The notes below the pieces were generated by a model that worked only from the letters and a program-made list of their open reading frames with translations, had not been told where the DNA came from and did no database searches. DNA of 64,000 bases, taken from Pseudolabrys sp. FHR47 (GTDB taxonomy: Bacteria > Pseudomonadota > Alphaproteobacteria > Rhizobiales > Xanthobacteraceae). The stretch lies in assembly GCF_005153485.1 (NCBI RefSeq), contig NZ_CP039740.1, forward strand, positions 1,925,001 to 1,989,000, read 5' to 3'. Positions 29,184 to 37,688 of this stretch are shown in pieces. A program made the position numbers and the translations under genes. Position 1 is the stretch's first letter, and each line of letters opens with the position of its first letter.

Positions 29184-29271
29184 CGTCTCGTCGCGTCGGC
29201 AGCGTCACGGTACCGGCATCACGCTTATCGCGATCATGCTTGTCGCGATTATTCTTGCCGGGATCATGCTC

Positions 29272-30482
29272 ATGTCGAACGCCGCCATCTCGAATCCATC
29301 TCTGGATCGCCGTCGCCGCTACGCCGGCCCGGCACTGTTCTCCTACGGGTTCCGTATCTTTTTTCTCAGCGCGTCGGTGTGGGCTGCCTTCGGCGTTCTC
29401 ATCTGGCTGCCGATCTATCTGGGCTATGTGCCTTTCGTCACCGCGTTCGGTCCGCACGACTGGCATGTTCACGAGATGATCTTCGGTTATGCGGCTGCGG
29501 CGATCGCCGGCTTCCTGCTCACCGCAATTCCGAACTGGACCGGTCGCCTGCCGGTCAATGGCTGGCCGCTCGCCGGTCTCGCCGCCTTATGGCTGGCCGG
29601 TCGTATCGCGGTGCTGGCGTCGGCGAGCCTCGGCCCGCTGGCGACCGGGGCGATCGATGTGTCGTTTCTGGCGACATTAGCCTTCGTCTGCGCCCGCGAG
29701 ATCGTCGCCGGCAAGAACTGGCGGAACCTGCGCGTGCTAGTCGTGATCGCGGCGCTGACGGCTGCCAACGTGTTCTTTCACGCCGAGGTCTATGTGCTTG
29801 GCGGCGCCGACTACAGCCTGCGGCTGGCCTTCTCGACGGTGATCGTACTCATCTGCCTGATCGGCGGCCGCATCGTGCCGAGCTTCACCAACAACTGGCT
29901 GGCGCGGAACAATCCGGGGCGCATGCCGGTGCCGTTCTCACGTTACGACGCGGCGACGCTCGCGGTGTCGGTGCTGGCACTCGTGGGATGGGTCGTCGCG
30001 CCGACCGACGAATGGTCCGGAGTCGCACTGCTGGTCGCCGGGGCAATGCAGGCGGTGCGGCTCGTGCGCTGGGTCGGCTACCGGGCGGCGGGCGATCCGC
30101 TCGTCCTAGTGCTGCACGTCGCCTATGCCTTCGTGCCGCTCGGCTTTGTCCTGACCGGCTTGGCTGTCGTGGCTGACCTGGCTGGCAGTGCCGGCATCCA
30201 CGCCTGGGGGCGGGGGCCGTCGGGCTTATGACTCTGGCGGTCATGACTCGGGCTTCGCTCGGCCACACCGGGCACGCCCTCCGCGCCGGCCCGGCCACGC
30301 AACTCATTTATATACTGGTGTTTGCGGGCGCCATTTTGCGCGTCTGGGCAGCCCTGACCGGCCATGTCGCGATCCTTGAGGCGGCCGGGCTGTTGTGGAT
30401 CGGCGGCTTCGCGTTGTTCGCCGCCGCCTATGGGCCAATCCTGGTGCGCCAGCGTCCGGCCTGGGCCGAGGCCCGGTGTTGA
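29272..30482 (+). pseudogene. nnrS: NnrS family membrane protein interrupted by a one-base frameshift
   Basis: NnrS is a polytopic heme/copper membrane protein found with denitrification genes and linked to nitric oxide stress. The first frame (start 29272, or 29236/29266) has the family opening GPALFSYGFRIFFLS and HDWHVHEMIFGYAAAAIAGF, runs to GSAGIHAW and then stops at 30231. The frame shifted by one base continues with AGAVGLMTLAVMTRASLGHTGH, the conserved family segment, and two more membrane helices to 30482. The break lies in two G5 runs at 30206-30210 and 30212-30216; one missing G explains it. It may be a sequencing error, a recent mutation or a slippery tract. If repaired the protein would be about 400 residues, normal for the family. 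Confidence 0.8.
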
Positions 30483-30521
30483 CGAAAATTGTTGCTTATC
30501 AATGTGTTGAAGGGCTTCGGG

Positions 30522-30550
30522 TTGACAGCGCGTCACCAATACGGTTCATC
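30522..30550 (+). promoter_or_regulatory. Possible promoter of tRNA-Gly
   Basis: A perfect TTGACA (30522-30527) followed after 17 nt by TTCATC (30545-30550), 14 nt before the tRNA. The -35 is strong and the -10 weak, a pattern accepted by alphaproteobacterial housekeeping sigma. Confidence 0.4.
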
Positions 30551-30563
30551 TGTCCGCCTCGGC

Positions 30564-30637
30564 GCGGGTGTAGCTCAATGGTAGAGCAGCAGCCTTCCAA
30601 GCTGAATACGAGGGTTCGATTCCCTTCACCCGCTCCA
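30564..30637 (+). tRNA. tRNA-Gly (anticodon TCC)
   Basis: 74 nt including encoded CCA. Acceptor GCGGGTG pairs with CACCCGC; D arm GCTC/GAGC; anticodon loop CTTCCAA giving TCC; T arm GAGGG-TTCGATT-CCCTT. Reads glycine GGA/GGG codons. Confidence 0.96.
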
Positions 30638-30769
30638 GTTCCCTTTCCACTCGGCCGGGCTGGACGTCCCGGAAAACCCGCCTGGGGGGCCATTTCGCCC
30701 GGATTCTGCCTGGATCGGGGTGCCTCTTAAGCTCTTGCAAAGCCGCGCACTATCATGCATGAAGTCGCG

Positions 30770-30796
30770 GCGGCGGACCCTTCTATGGTCCGCCGC
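30770..30796 (+). terminator. Hairpin between tRNA-Gly and tRNA-Trp
   Basis: GCGGCGGACC and GGTCCGCCGC form a perfect 10-bp stem with a 7-nt loop, 12 nt before tRNA-Trp. It is followed by a weak pyrimidine run (TTCCGCTTCC). It may end the upstream tRNA transcript or act as a processing site. Confidence 0.4.
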
Positions 30797-30808
30797 TTCC
30801 GCTTCCGG

Positions 30809-30884
30809 AGGGGTGTAGCTCAGCTGGTAGAGCACCGGTCTCCAAAACCGGGGGTCGCGGGTTCGATCCCTGCCGCCCCTGCCA
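30809..30884 (+). tRNA. tRNA-Trp (anticodon CCA)
   Basis: 76 nt with encoded CCA. Acceptor AGGGGTG/CGCCCCT; D arm GCTC/GAGC; anticodon stem CCGGT/ACCGG with loop CTCCAAA giving CCA; T loop TTCGATC. tRNA-Trp directly before secE-nusG is a conserved arrangement in alphaproteobacteria. Confidence 0.97.
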
Positions 30885-31076
30885 AGGCGGTTCGGCTTGT
30901 CGTTCTGGCTTTCCGGCCAGAAATGAGCCGGACGCTTGCAGGTCCGGACGGAAACGGTCTTCGAATGACGGAATTTCGAGCGTCGGAATAGAGCGGCAAT
31001 TTCGCTCCCGCGTAACTAGATACTCGGCACCCTGACGAGAGCAGGGCGCCGCGACTTGATGTTAGGATCGGATTGA

Positions 31077-31271
31077 ATGGCAACGTCTCCGTTCAAGTTT
31101 CTTCAGGAAGTGCGTGAGGAAACGCGCAAGGTCACCTGGCCTTCGCGCAAGGAAACCATGATCACGACGGCGATGGTTTTCGTCATGGTCATGATCGCCT
31201 CGATCTTCTTTCTGGTCGCCGATCAGGTGATCCGGCTTGCCGTGAGCTTCGTGCTCGGGCTCGGCGGCTGA
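31077..31271 (+). CDS. secE: Preprotein translocase subunit SecE
   Basis: 64 residues, the short single-membrane-helix form of SecE typical of alphaproteobacteria. The amphipathic segment FLQEVREETRKVTWPSRKET is the SecE signature that contacts SecY, followed by one membrane helix to the C-terminus. First protein gene of the secE-nusG-rplKA run; 192 nt after tRNA-Trp. Confidence 0.96.
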   Translation: MATSPFKFLQEVREETRKVTWPSRKETMITTAMVFVMVMIASIFFLVADQVIRLAVSFVLGLGG

Positions 31272-31303
31272 TCCGGCACCGACAGCTGAAAGCCATTGAA
31301 GCG

Positions 31304-31864
31304 ATGAACGATACCGCTACCACCACGACCACCCGGCCGAAGCGCTGGTACATCGTGCATGCCTATTCGAACTTCGAGAAGAAGGTCGCCGAGTCGATCC
31401 GCGAGCAGGCCAAGCAGCGCGGCCTCGAGGAGTTCGTCGACGAGGTCTTGGTGCCGACCGAGACAGTCACCGAGGTCCGCCGCGGCCGCAAGGTCAATTC
31501 GGAGCGCAAGTTCTATCCCGGCTATGTGCTGGTGAAGATGGCGCTGACCGACGAGATATTCCATCTCATCAAGAACACGCCGAAGGTCACCGGCTTCCTC
31601 GGCGCCACCGACAAGCCGCAGCCTATCTCGGACGCGGAAGCTTCGCGCCTGCTACAGCAGGTGCAGGAAGGCATCGAGCGGCCCAAGCCCTCGGTATCGT
31701 TCGAGGTCGGCGAGCAGGTTCGCGTCTCTGACGGCCCGTTCGCCTCGTTCAACGGCACCGTCGAGGAAGTCGACGAAGCGCGTTCGCGCGTCAAGGTCGC
31801 AGTGTCGATCTTCGGCCGCGCGACGCCGGTCGAACTGGAATTCGGTCAGGTCGAGAAGGTCTGA
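31304..31864 (+). CDS. nusG: Transcription termination/antitermination factor NusG
   Basis: 186 residues. The NGN domain (KRWYIVHAYSNFEKKVAESI) binds RNA polymerase and the C-terminal KOW domain (about 130-186, SDGPFASFNGTVEEVDEARS) contacts Rho or ribosomal protein S10. 32 nt after secE. Standard length and position. Confidence 0.97.
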   Translation: MNDTATTTTTRPKRWYIVHAYSNFEKKVAESIREQAKQRGLEEFVDEVLVPTETVTEVRRGRKVNSERKFYPGYVLVKMALTDEIFHLIKNTPKVTGFLGATDKPQPISDAEASRLLQQVQEGIERPKPSVSFEVGEQVRVSDGPFASFNGTVEEVDEARSRVKVAVSIFGRATPVELEFGQVEKV

Positions 31865-31871
31865 TCGTCTA

Positions 31872-31920
31872 GCGCATGATCCCGAAAAGTGGGTACCGGT
31901 TTTCGGATCAGATCATGCGC
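31872..31920. repeat. Rhizobial palindromic intergenic repeat (RIME-like)
   Basis: A 49-bp element with perfect 10-bp terminal inverted arms (GCGCATGATC / GATCATGCGC) and an internal CCGAAAA...TTTTCGG pair around GTGGGTACC. This sequence type is scattered in many copies in rhizobial genomes. It starts 8 nt after the nusG stop. Only one copy is in this window. Confidence 0.75.
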
Positions 31921-31930
31921 AATTAGAAGG

Positions 31931-31955
31931 CTTCAGACCGCGAAGCGGTCTGAAG
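31931..31955 (+). terminator. Hairpin between nusG and rplK
   Basis: CTTCAGACCGC and GCGGTCTGAAG form a perfect 11-bp stem with a 3-nt GAA loop. It has no T-run, so termination would be inefficient; it may instead be an RNA processing or L11/L1 leader structure 68 nt before rplK. Confidence 0.45.
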
Positions 31956-32022
31956 AATGAAGCGTGGGAGGTGAGGCGGCCTGGCCGGCTGTCAAAATCC
32001 GCACCACTTATGGAGAGAGTAC

Positions 32023-32451
32023 ATGGCCAAGAAAGTAACTGGATTCCTCAAACTGCAGGTGCCTGCCGGCGCTGCCAACCCGTCGCCGCCGATCGGTCCG
32101 GCGCTGGGCCAGCGCGGCCTCAACATCATGGAGTTCTGCAAGGCGTTCAACGCGCAGACCCAGAAGATGGAAAAGAACATGCCGATCCCGGTCGTGATCA
32201 CGACCTACCAGGATCGCTCGTTCACCTTCGAACTGAAGACCCCGCCGGTGTCCTACTTCCTCAAGAAGGCCGCCAAGCTTGAATCGGCGTCGAAGACGCC
32301 GGGCCGCGAATTCGTCGGTTCGGTGACCAAGGCGCAGGTCAAGGAAATCGCCGAGCAGAAGATGAAGGACCTCAACGCCAACGACATCGAAGCGGCGATG
32401 AAGATGATCGAAGGTTCGGCCCGGTCTATGGGCCTCAAGGTCGAGGGGTAA
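32023..32451 (+). CDS. rplK: 50S ribosomal protein L11
   Basis: 142 residues. Binds 23S rRNA in the GTPase-associated centre. N-terminal domain with [28 protein letters not shown] trimmed here to its core PPIGPALGQ; the C-terminal rRNA-binding domain ends RSMGLKVEG. Its TAA shares one base with the first possible rplA ATG. Confidence 0.98.
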   Translation: MAKKVTGFLKLQVPAGAANPSPPIGPALGQRGLNIMEFCKAFNAQTQKMEKNMPIPVVITTYQDRSFTFELKTPPVSYFLKKAAKLESASKTPGREFVGSVTKAQVKEIAEQKMKDLNANDIEAAMKMIEGSARSMGLKVEG

Positions 32452-33152
32452 TGACGATGTCAGGCAAGCGTACTGAAGCTATCAAGAAGGGCATCGATCC
32501 GTCGAAAGCCTATCCGATCGCCGAGGCCATCAAGCTCGTGAAGGAGCGCGCCAAGGCGAAGTTCGACGAGACCATCGAGATCGCGATGAATCTCGGCGTC
32601 GATCCCAAGCATGCCGACCAGATGGTACGCGGCGTGTGCAACCTGCCGAACGGCTCGGGCCGCACCGTGCGCGTCGGCGTGTTCGCGCGTGGCGCCAAGG
32701 CGGAAGAGGCCAAGGCCGCGGGCGCCGATGTCGTCGGCGCGGAAGACCTGTTCGAGATCGTCAACGGCGGCAAGATCGACTTCGATCGCTGCATCGCCAC
32801 CCCGGACATGATGCCGCTGGTCGGCCGTCTCGGTAAGGTGCTCGGCCCGCGCGGCATGATGCCGAACCCGAAGGTCGGCACCGTGACCATGGACGTCGCC
32901 AATGCGGTGAAGGCGTCGAAGGGCGGCTCGGTCGAGTTCCGCGTCGAGAAGGCTGGCATCGTGCAGGCCGGCGTCGGCAAGGCCTCGTTCGGCGAGGAAC
33001 AGCTCGTCCAGAACATCATCGCCTTCGTCGATGCGGTGAACAAGGCCAAGCCAGCGGGCGCCAAGGGCACCTATATCAACCGCGTCTCGGTGTCTTCGAC
33101 CATGGGCCCGGGCGTCAAGGTCGACACCTCGACGCTGGCCGCGCCGAAGTAA
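32451..33152 (+). CDS. rplA: 50S ribosomal protein L1
   Basis: 233 residues (231 if ATG 32457 is used). L1-stalk protein, also an autogenous translational repressor of the L11 operon in bacteria. Signatures: [19 protein letters not shown] and [15 protein letters not shown]. It is followed 25 nt later by an intrinsic terminator, which splits it from rplJL, 7 kb away. Confidence 0.98.
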   Translation: MTMSGKRTEAIKKGIDPSKAYPIAEAIKLVKERAKAKFDETIEIAMNLGVDPKHADQMVRGVCNLPNGSGRTVRVGVFARGAKAEEAKAAGADVVGAEDLFEIVNGGKIDFDRCIATPDMMPLVGRLGKVLGPRGMMPNPKVGTVTMDVANAVKASKGGSVEFRVEKAGIVQAGVGKASFGEEQLVQNIIAFVDAVNKAKPAGAKGTYINRVSVSSTMGPGVKVDTSTLAAPK

Positions 33153-33177
33153 CGCAACACGGACGTTGAAACATGAC

Positions 33178-33211
33178 AAAGGCCGGGCTCAAACCCGGCC
33201 TTTGTTTATTT
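33178..33211 (+). terminator. Intrinsic terminator after rplA
   Basis: AAAGGCCGGG and CCCGGCCTTT form a 10-bp stem with a 6-nt loop, followed by TTTATTT. A strong Rho-independent terminator that closes the rplKA unit. From its end to the next gene (about 200 nt) no promoter or other element was recognised. Confidence 0.9.
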
Positions 33212-33417
33212 GCCGTTCGCTGGCATTTCTGAAAATTTCTTAAATTACTGAAATTCGCCGATAAAACACTGTTTCCGCGGGCACAAGCCACTTGGCCGCG
33301 TTCCCATTTCCGCAACGCTATGCCACATAGTACCGCAACAAACGCGCCCAAACGGCGCGGGGGCGATCACGTTTGGGACGCGTGCGGGTGGGCCATTTTC
33401 TGGAGCGATGCAGAGGC

Positions 33418-36400
33418 ATGCGCGGCGGCGCGGAGCGTCGGCTGCGCGCGGTATTTTTGACCGCGACGACCCTCTCCATCGCCGCGCTGCCGGCCGCGGC
33501 GCAGACGGCGCAAACCTGGAACGGCAATACAAGCACCGACTGGTTCGTCGGTACAAACTGGGACAGCGCTACCGCACCCGTTGCCGGCGACAGTGCGACA
33601 CTGGACACGGTAACCCCGAATCCGACGGTCATTGATGGCGCCAGTGGCGGATACTCCGCGGTCGATCTCAACGGTCTGAATGTCGGCTTCAACGCGACCG
33701 GCCGTCTTACGATCAACAATGGTGCCGACGTTGCCATCACCAATAATCTTGCCGTCATCGGCGGCGACATGTCCGGTGTTGCCACGAGTGCGAATGGCAC
33801 GATCATCCTCGATGGTGCCGGCACCACCTTCACGGTGACTGGCACGCCGGCTTCGGGCGGCATGATTGTTGTCGGTGCCAGCGGCACCGGCGCCTTTACC
33901 GTGCAGAATGGCGCGCAAGCCACCACCGTCGACAGTTATATCGGCCATCTGCAGGGCGCGAGCGGCACCGTCACCGTCAATAACGGCGCCTGGACCAACA
34001 GCGGCGACATCTTCATCGGCAATTTCGGCACGGGTATCTTCAACCTGTCGAATGGCGGCACCGTGAATGTCGGCGGTGATACCGTTATCGGCGCCAACAC
34101 CGGGAGCAACGGCACCGTCAACATCTCGGGTGCAACTTCGGTTTGGACCACGACGGGTTCCACGATCCTCAGCGGCAATGTGACGACGCCCGGCGTCGGC
34201 GGCACGGCGGCGCTCAACGTATCAAGCGGCGGCACCTATACGGCCAATGGCGAGATGTATGTCGGACTTGTCGGCTCCGGCACGGTCAACATCACCAGCG
34301 GCGGTCAGGTCAACACCACGAGCGGCATTACCTATTTCGGCTACAGCGCCGGTTCGACAGCAACGGTTATCATTGATGGTGCAGGCTCGGCCTGGAATGA
34401 AACCGGCTCCGGCTTGATTGTCGGCGGCAATGACGGCTCGACGGCGGGCGGCAATGCCACGGTGACGGTCCGTAACGGCGGCGCGCTGAATACAGGCGAC
34501 GTCATCATCGGCAACGACAGCACGAATACGAGCCGGGGCACGGTGACCGTCACAGGCGTCGGCTCGACGTGGACCGCCAATAATGTCTTCGTCGGCTGGA
34601 ACAGCATCGGCACGATCAATATCCTCGATCGCGCCACGTTCGCCGTTAACACGGATCTTTCGATCGGCACCTGCAACTGCTCGTCCGGCACGGTAACGGT
34701 CGGCGGCGGCTCGACCGTGACGATCGGCAATAACTGGACCATCGCCGAAGGCGCGGGCGGCACCGGCGCTATGACGATCAGCGGCAGCGGCACGTCCGTG
34801 ACGGCGACGGGCGATCTGCAGGTCGCGAGCCTCGGCATCGGTACGTTGACCATCGAGAGCGGCGCGGCTGCCACGGCAGCCAATATTTATGTCGGTTTTG
34901 GCGCCGGCTCGAACGGCACCGCCACGGTCTCGGGCACCGGCTCGACGCTGACGGCGACTGGCGATCTGACGGTCGGCGACAGCGGCACCGGCATCCTGAC
35001 CGTGCGCAGTGGCGCTGCCGTAACGGCGGTCAACGGCATCGTCGGCAACAACGCCGGCTCGAACGGCACCGTCAGTGTCACCGGGACGGGATCGACCATG
35101 ACGTTCGGCGGCGTTCTTTTCGTCGGCTTGGGCGGCATCGGCACCGGCGCACTGACGATCTCGGACGGCGCCGTCGTCAATGTCACCGGTAATACTTTCA
35201 ACGGCGACAGCATCACCGTCGGCGCCGGCAGCGTGCTCAACGTTGGCAATTATTCCGCGACGGCCGGCGTGACGACCAGTTTTGGCCTGCGCGGCGCGTC
35301 CGCCGGCCAGATCAATGCCGGCGCTGGCACCGCGACGCTGAACGGCACGCTCGTCGTCACCGGCCACAACATCGCGCGCACGACCTATACGCTGGTGAGC
35401 AGCAGCAGTCTCGGCGGCTCGACCTTCAGTACCGTCACTTACGATCCGTTGCTGCGCAATCCGGTGCTGACCTACACGGCCGGCGATGTCCTTTTGACGG
35501 TAGACCAATTCCTGCTCACGTCGCAGGTGCCGTCGGGGGCGAATTCAAATCAGCGCAATGTCGCCCGGGCACTGGATGACGGCGTTGCTGCCGGTTCAAC
35601 GCTGCCGACAGCGCTGGAGAGCCTCTTCTATCTGTCAGGCGACACGCTGCTGACCGCGTTGAGTCAGCTCTCGGGCGAGCCGGGTGCCGGCGCGCAGCAA
35701 TCGCTGCTGACCGGCGCCAACCTGTTCATGACCAGCGTTTTCGACAATGCGTTTGGCAATCCGTTCGGCGCGAGCGGGCAAGGGGGCGTGTCTGGCGGCG
35801 CGCTCGGCTATGTCTCGCAACCGCGTGTGTCTCCGGCAGCGCAGGAGGCTTACGCCGCGATGACGCTGCGCGATCGCTTGCCGTCGTTCGAACAGCGTTG
35901 GTCGGTATGGGCCTCCGGCTACGGCGGCAGCGCGCGCGTGTCCGGCTACGGCGGCGTGGGATCGCATGACACCACCAGCCGTGTTTACGGCGCCGCCGCC
36001 GGCGCGACATGGCGCGCGTCGGCAGACATGCTGCTCGGCTTCGCGCTCGGCGGCGCGGGCTCGAGCTTCAGTGTCGCCGGCGGTTTCGGCTCGGGCAAGG
36101 CGGACGCCTTCAACGCGGCGCTCTACGGCCGCCGCGCCATCGGCGCCGGCTACATCGCCACCGCGCTCGGCTATTCCTGGCAGGACGCGACCACCGACCG
36201 CACTGTGACGGCCGGCGGCACCACCGAGCAGCTCCACGCTGCGTTCCGGCCGCAGACCTTGACCGCGCGCCTCGAAGGCGGCCGCCGGTTCGTCACCACC
36301 GCATTCGGGGTGACGCCTTACGCCGCCGTACAGACGACGTCGGTGTTCATGCCGTCCTATGGCGAAACCGCGACGTCGGGCACCGGCGCTTTCGCATTGT

Positions 36401-36738
36401 CCTACGCGTCGCGCACCGTCACTGTGACGCGCGGCGAACTCGGCGCACGTTTCGACAAGGCAATCCTGCTCGGCGGCACGCCGCTGATGCTGAAGGCCAA
36501 GGCGGCCTGGGCACATGACTGGAACAACGATCCCGTCGCCACCGCGACCTTCCAGCAATTGCCGGGAGCGACCTTCACCATGAACGGCGCGGCGCCGGCT
36601 GCGGACTCGGCGCTGTTGTCGTTCGGCGCCGATGCCGCCCTCGGGGGCGGCTGGCGTGCCGGCGCATCGTTCGACGGCGAGTTCTCGCGCACCACCGCGA
36701 GCTATTCCGGCAAGGGCAGCTTGCGTTACGCGTGGTAA
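33418..36738 (+). CDS. Autotransporter (type Va) with repeat-rich passenger
   Basis: 1106 residues from ATG 33418 (MRGGAERRLRAVFLTATT); an upstream ATG at 33373 gives a poorer signal peptide. Signal peptide 1 to about 29 ending ALPAAA. The passenger (about 30-700) is Gly/Thr/Asn-rich and built from degenerate units of about 35-45 residues with the pattern NGTVTVxGxGSTWTATG then GTLTIxNGAxVT, expected to fold as a beta-helix. A linker follows, then a beta-barrel translocator from about 827 (WSVWASGYGGSARVSG) to the terminal aromatic residue in GSLRYAW, as needed for BAM recognition. Function (adhesion or biofilm) is not visible; no protease triad was noticed. It sits inside the ribosomal gene block with its own start and the rplA terminator before it. 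Confidence 0.88.
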   Translation: MRGGAERRLRAVFLTATTLSIAALPAAAQTAQTWNGNTSTDWFVGTNWDSATAPVAGDSATLDTVTPNPTVIDGASGGYSAVDLNGLNVGFNATGRLTINNGADVAITNNLAVIGGDMSGVATSANGTIILDGAGTTFTVTGTPASGGMIVVGASGTGAFTVQNGAQATTVDSYIGHLQGASGTVTVNNGAWTNSGDIFIGNFGTGIFNLSNGGTVNVGGDTVIGANTGSNGTVNISGATSVWTTTGSTILSGNVTTPGVGGTAALNVSSGGTYTANGEMYVGLVGSGTVNITSGGQVNTTSGITYFGYSAGSTATVIIDGAGSAWNETGSGLIVGGNDGSTAGGNATVTVRNGGALNTGDVIIGNDSTNTSRGTVTVTGVGSTWTANNVFVGWNSIGTINILDRATFAVNTDLSIGTCNCSSGTVTVGGGSTVTIGNNWTIAEGAGGTGAMTISGSGTSVTATGDLQVASLGIGTLTIESGAAATAANIYVGFGAGSNGTATVSGTGSTLTATGDLTVGDSGTGILTVRSGAAVTAVNGIVGNNAGSNGTVSVTGTGSTMTFGGVLFVGLGGIGTGALTISDGAVVNVTGNTFNGDSITVGAGSVLNVGNYSATAGVTTSFGLRGASAGQINAGAGTATLNGTLVVTGHNIARTTYTLVSSSSLGGSTFSTVTYDPLLRNPVLTYTAGDVLLTVDQFLLTSQVPSGANSNQRNVARALDDGVAAGSTLPTALESLFYLSGDTLLTALSQLSGEPGAGAQQSLLTGANLFMTSVFDNAFGNPFGASGQGGVSGGALGYVSQPRVSPAAQEAYAAMTLRDRLPSFEQRWSVWASGYGGSARVSGYGGVGSHDTTSRVYGAAAGATWRASADMLLGFALGGAGSSFSVAGGFGSGKADAFNAALYGRRAIGAGYIATALGYSWQDATTDRTVTAGGTTEQLHAAFRPQTLTARLEGGRRFVTTAFGVTPYAAVQTTSVFMPSYGETATSGTGAFALSYASRTVTVTRGELGARFDKAILLGGTPLMLKAKAAWAHDWNNDPVATATFQQLPGATFTMNGAAPAADSALLSFGADAALGGGWRAGASFDGEFSRTTASYSGKGSLRYAW

Positions 36739-36803
36739 GAGACCTGTTGCAACGCAACATCCGCTGCATTTGACCGAATCAAGCGCCGATGCATTCTGCG
36801 CGC

Positions 36804-37121
36804 ATGGGCGTGCGGGATTTCTTCAGCCAGTACTTCAAGGACAAATACCTGAAGGACCTGGAATTGGTGCGTATGTCGAACGGGGACTATTGCCTCGTTC
36901 GGCCGTTGGGTTTGGTCCCCGGCGGCAAGGGCATGCGCTATCAGGAGAACCTGCTGCGCCTGACGCCCTCCGGCATCGCCTCGAAAATGTGGCTGATGTC
37001 AAAGCAGGGCCTTCAGGCTCTGAAAGCAGCACAGGCAAGATCGCAGGTCGGAACGCAGGAGCCTTCGGCCGTGCAGGTCAGGATTTCGCAGCCGCCATCT
37101 CGCGCATCGGCGCGCGACTGA
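36804..37121 (+). CDS. Hypothetical small protein
   Basis: 105 residues from ATG 36804 (MGVRDFFSQYFKDKYL); ATG 36789 would add five. The first 70 residues look like a real basic, mixed alpha-beta protein; the last 30 overlap the convergent MarR gene by 44 nt and are low-complexity. No family recognised. It may be genuine, but no strong ribosome binding site is seen. Confidence 0.4.
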   Translation: MGVRDFFSQYFKDKYLKDLELVRMSNGDYCLVRPLGLVPGGKGMRYQENLLRLTPSGIASKMWLMSKQGLQALKAAQARSQVGTQEPSAVQVRISQPPSRASARD

Positions 37122-37551
37122 GTTCGTTGCCGGCGTCGATCGCCTTGCCAAGCAGGCGCATCAGCTCTTTCGATTCAGACGCGGTGAGGCCGCGCAGCAT
37201 GCTCTTCTGAGCGGCTTCCACTGCGGGCTCGATGCCACGCAGCGTCTTCTTTCCGGCTGCGGTGATCTGCAATTCGTGGGCGCGTCGGTCGCGCTCACTC
37301 GGCAGCCGCGCGACGAGACCTTTTTGCACGAGCCGATCGATGACGCCGGTGATGGTGGTGCGGTCATAGGCGATGAGGCCGGCGAGCGTCGCCTGATCGA
37401 GACCGGCGCGCGTCGAGATCGCCGCCAGCGCCGCATATTGCACCGGCGTCAGGTCGTAGCCGGCGGCTTCCACTTCGGCATGAAACACCGCGACGGCGAT
37501 CTGCTGGAAGCGGCGCACCAGATGGCCGGGCTTTTCATAGAGTTCGCTCAA
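37078..37551 (-). CDS. MarR-family repressor (MobR-like)
   Basis: 157 residues from TTG 37551. The start is decided by an AAGGAG ribosome binding site 7 nt upstream; a second AAGGAGATCC copy lies 14 nt further. ATG 37611 would fall inside the operator palindrome. The winged helix is clear: YDLTPVQYAALAAIS, LDQATLAGLIAYDRTTITGV (recognition helix) and wing KGLVARLPSERDRRAHEL. Divergent from the flavin hydroxylase gene, like mobR and mobA of Comamonas, where the MarR protein is released by 3-hydroxybenzoate. Ligand identity here is inferred. Confidence 0.88.
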   Translation of the reverse strand: MSELYEKPGHLVRRFQQIAVAVFHAEVEAAGYDLTPVQYAALAAISTRAGLDQATLAGLIAYDRTTITGVIDRLVQKGLVARLPSERDRRAHELQITAAGKKTLRGIEPAVEAAQKSMLRGLTASESKELMRLLGKAIDAGNELSRAPMREMAAAKS

Positions 37552-37585
37552 TGTGGATCTCCTTTGGCGGATCTCCTTCGCCGAT

Positions 37586-37614
37586 TTGACAAGTATACTG
37601 ATAATCAGCATACT
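37586..37614. promoter_or_regulatory. MarR operator palindrome overlapping a divergent promoter
   Basis: A near-perfect 23-bp inverted repeat (37592-37614; arms AGTATRCTGAT / ATCAGYATACT, one mismatched pair plus the centre). It directly follows TTGACA (37586-37591) and ends with CATACT (37609-37614), i.e. a -35 and -10 separated by 17 nt reading towards the hydroxylase gene. A repressor bound here would block that promoter and probably its own. Confidence 0.78.
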
Positions 37615-37688
37615 GATCAATATCCAAGACGGCCCTCGCGCCAGAATGAGGGCTCAAGCAGTTCGCGGTCCAGGTCCGGGGAGGCGTC

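Noticed and set aside
33418..35500. DNA repeats in the autotransporter as a possible CRISPR or tandem array
   Set aside because: They are degenerate, in frame, and explained by the repeated protein motif.
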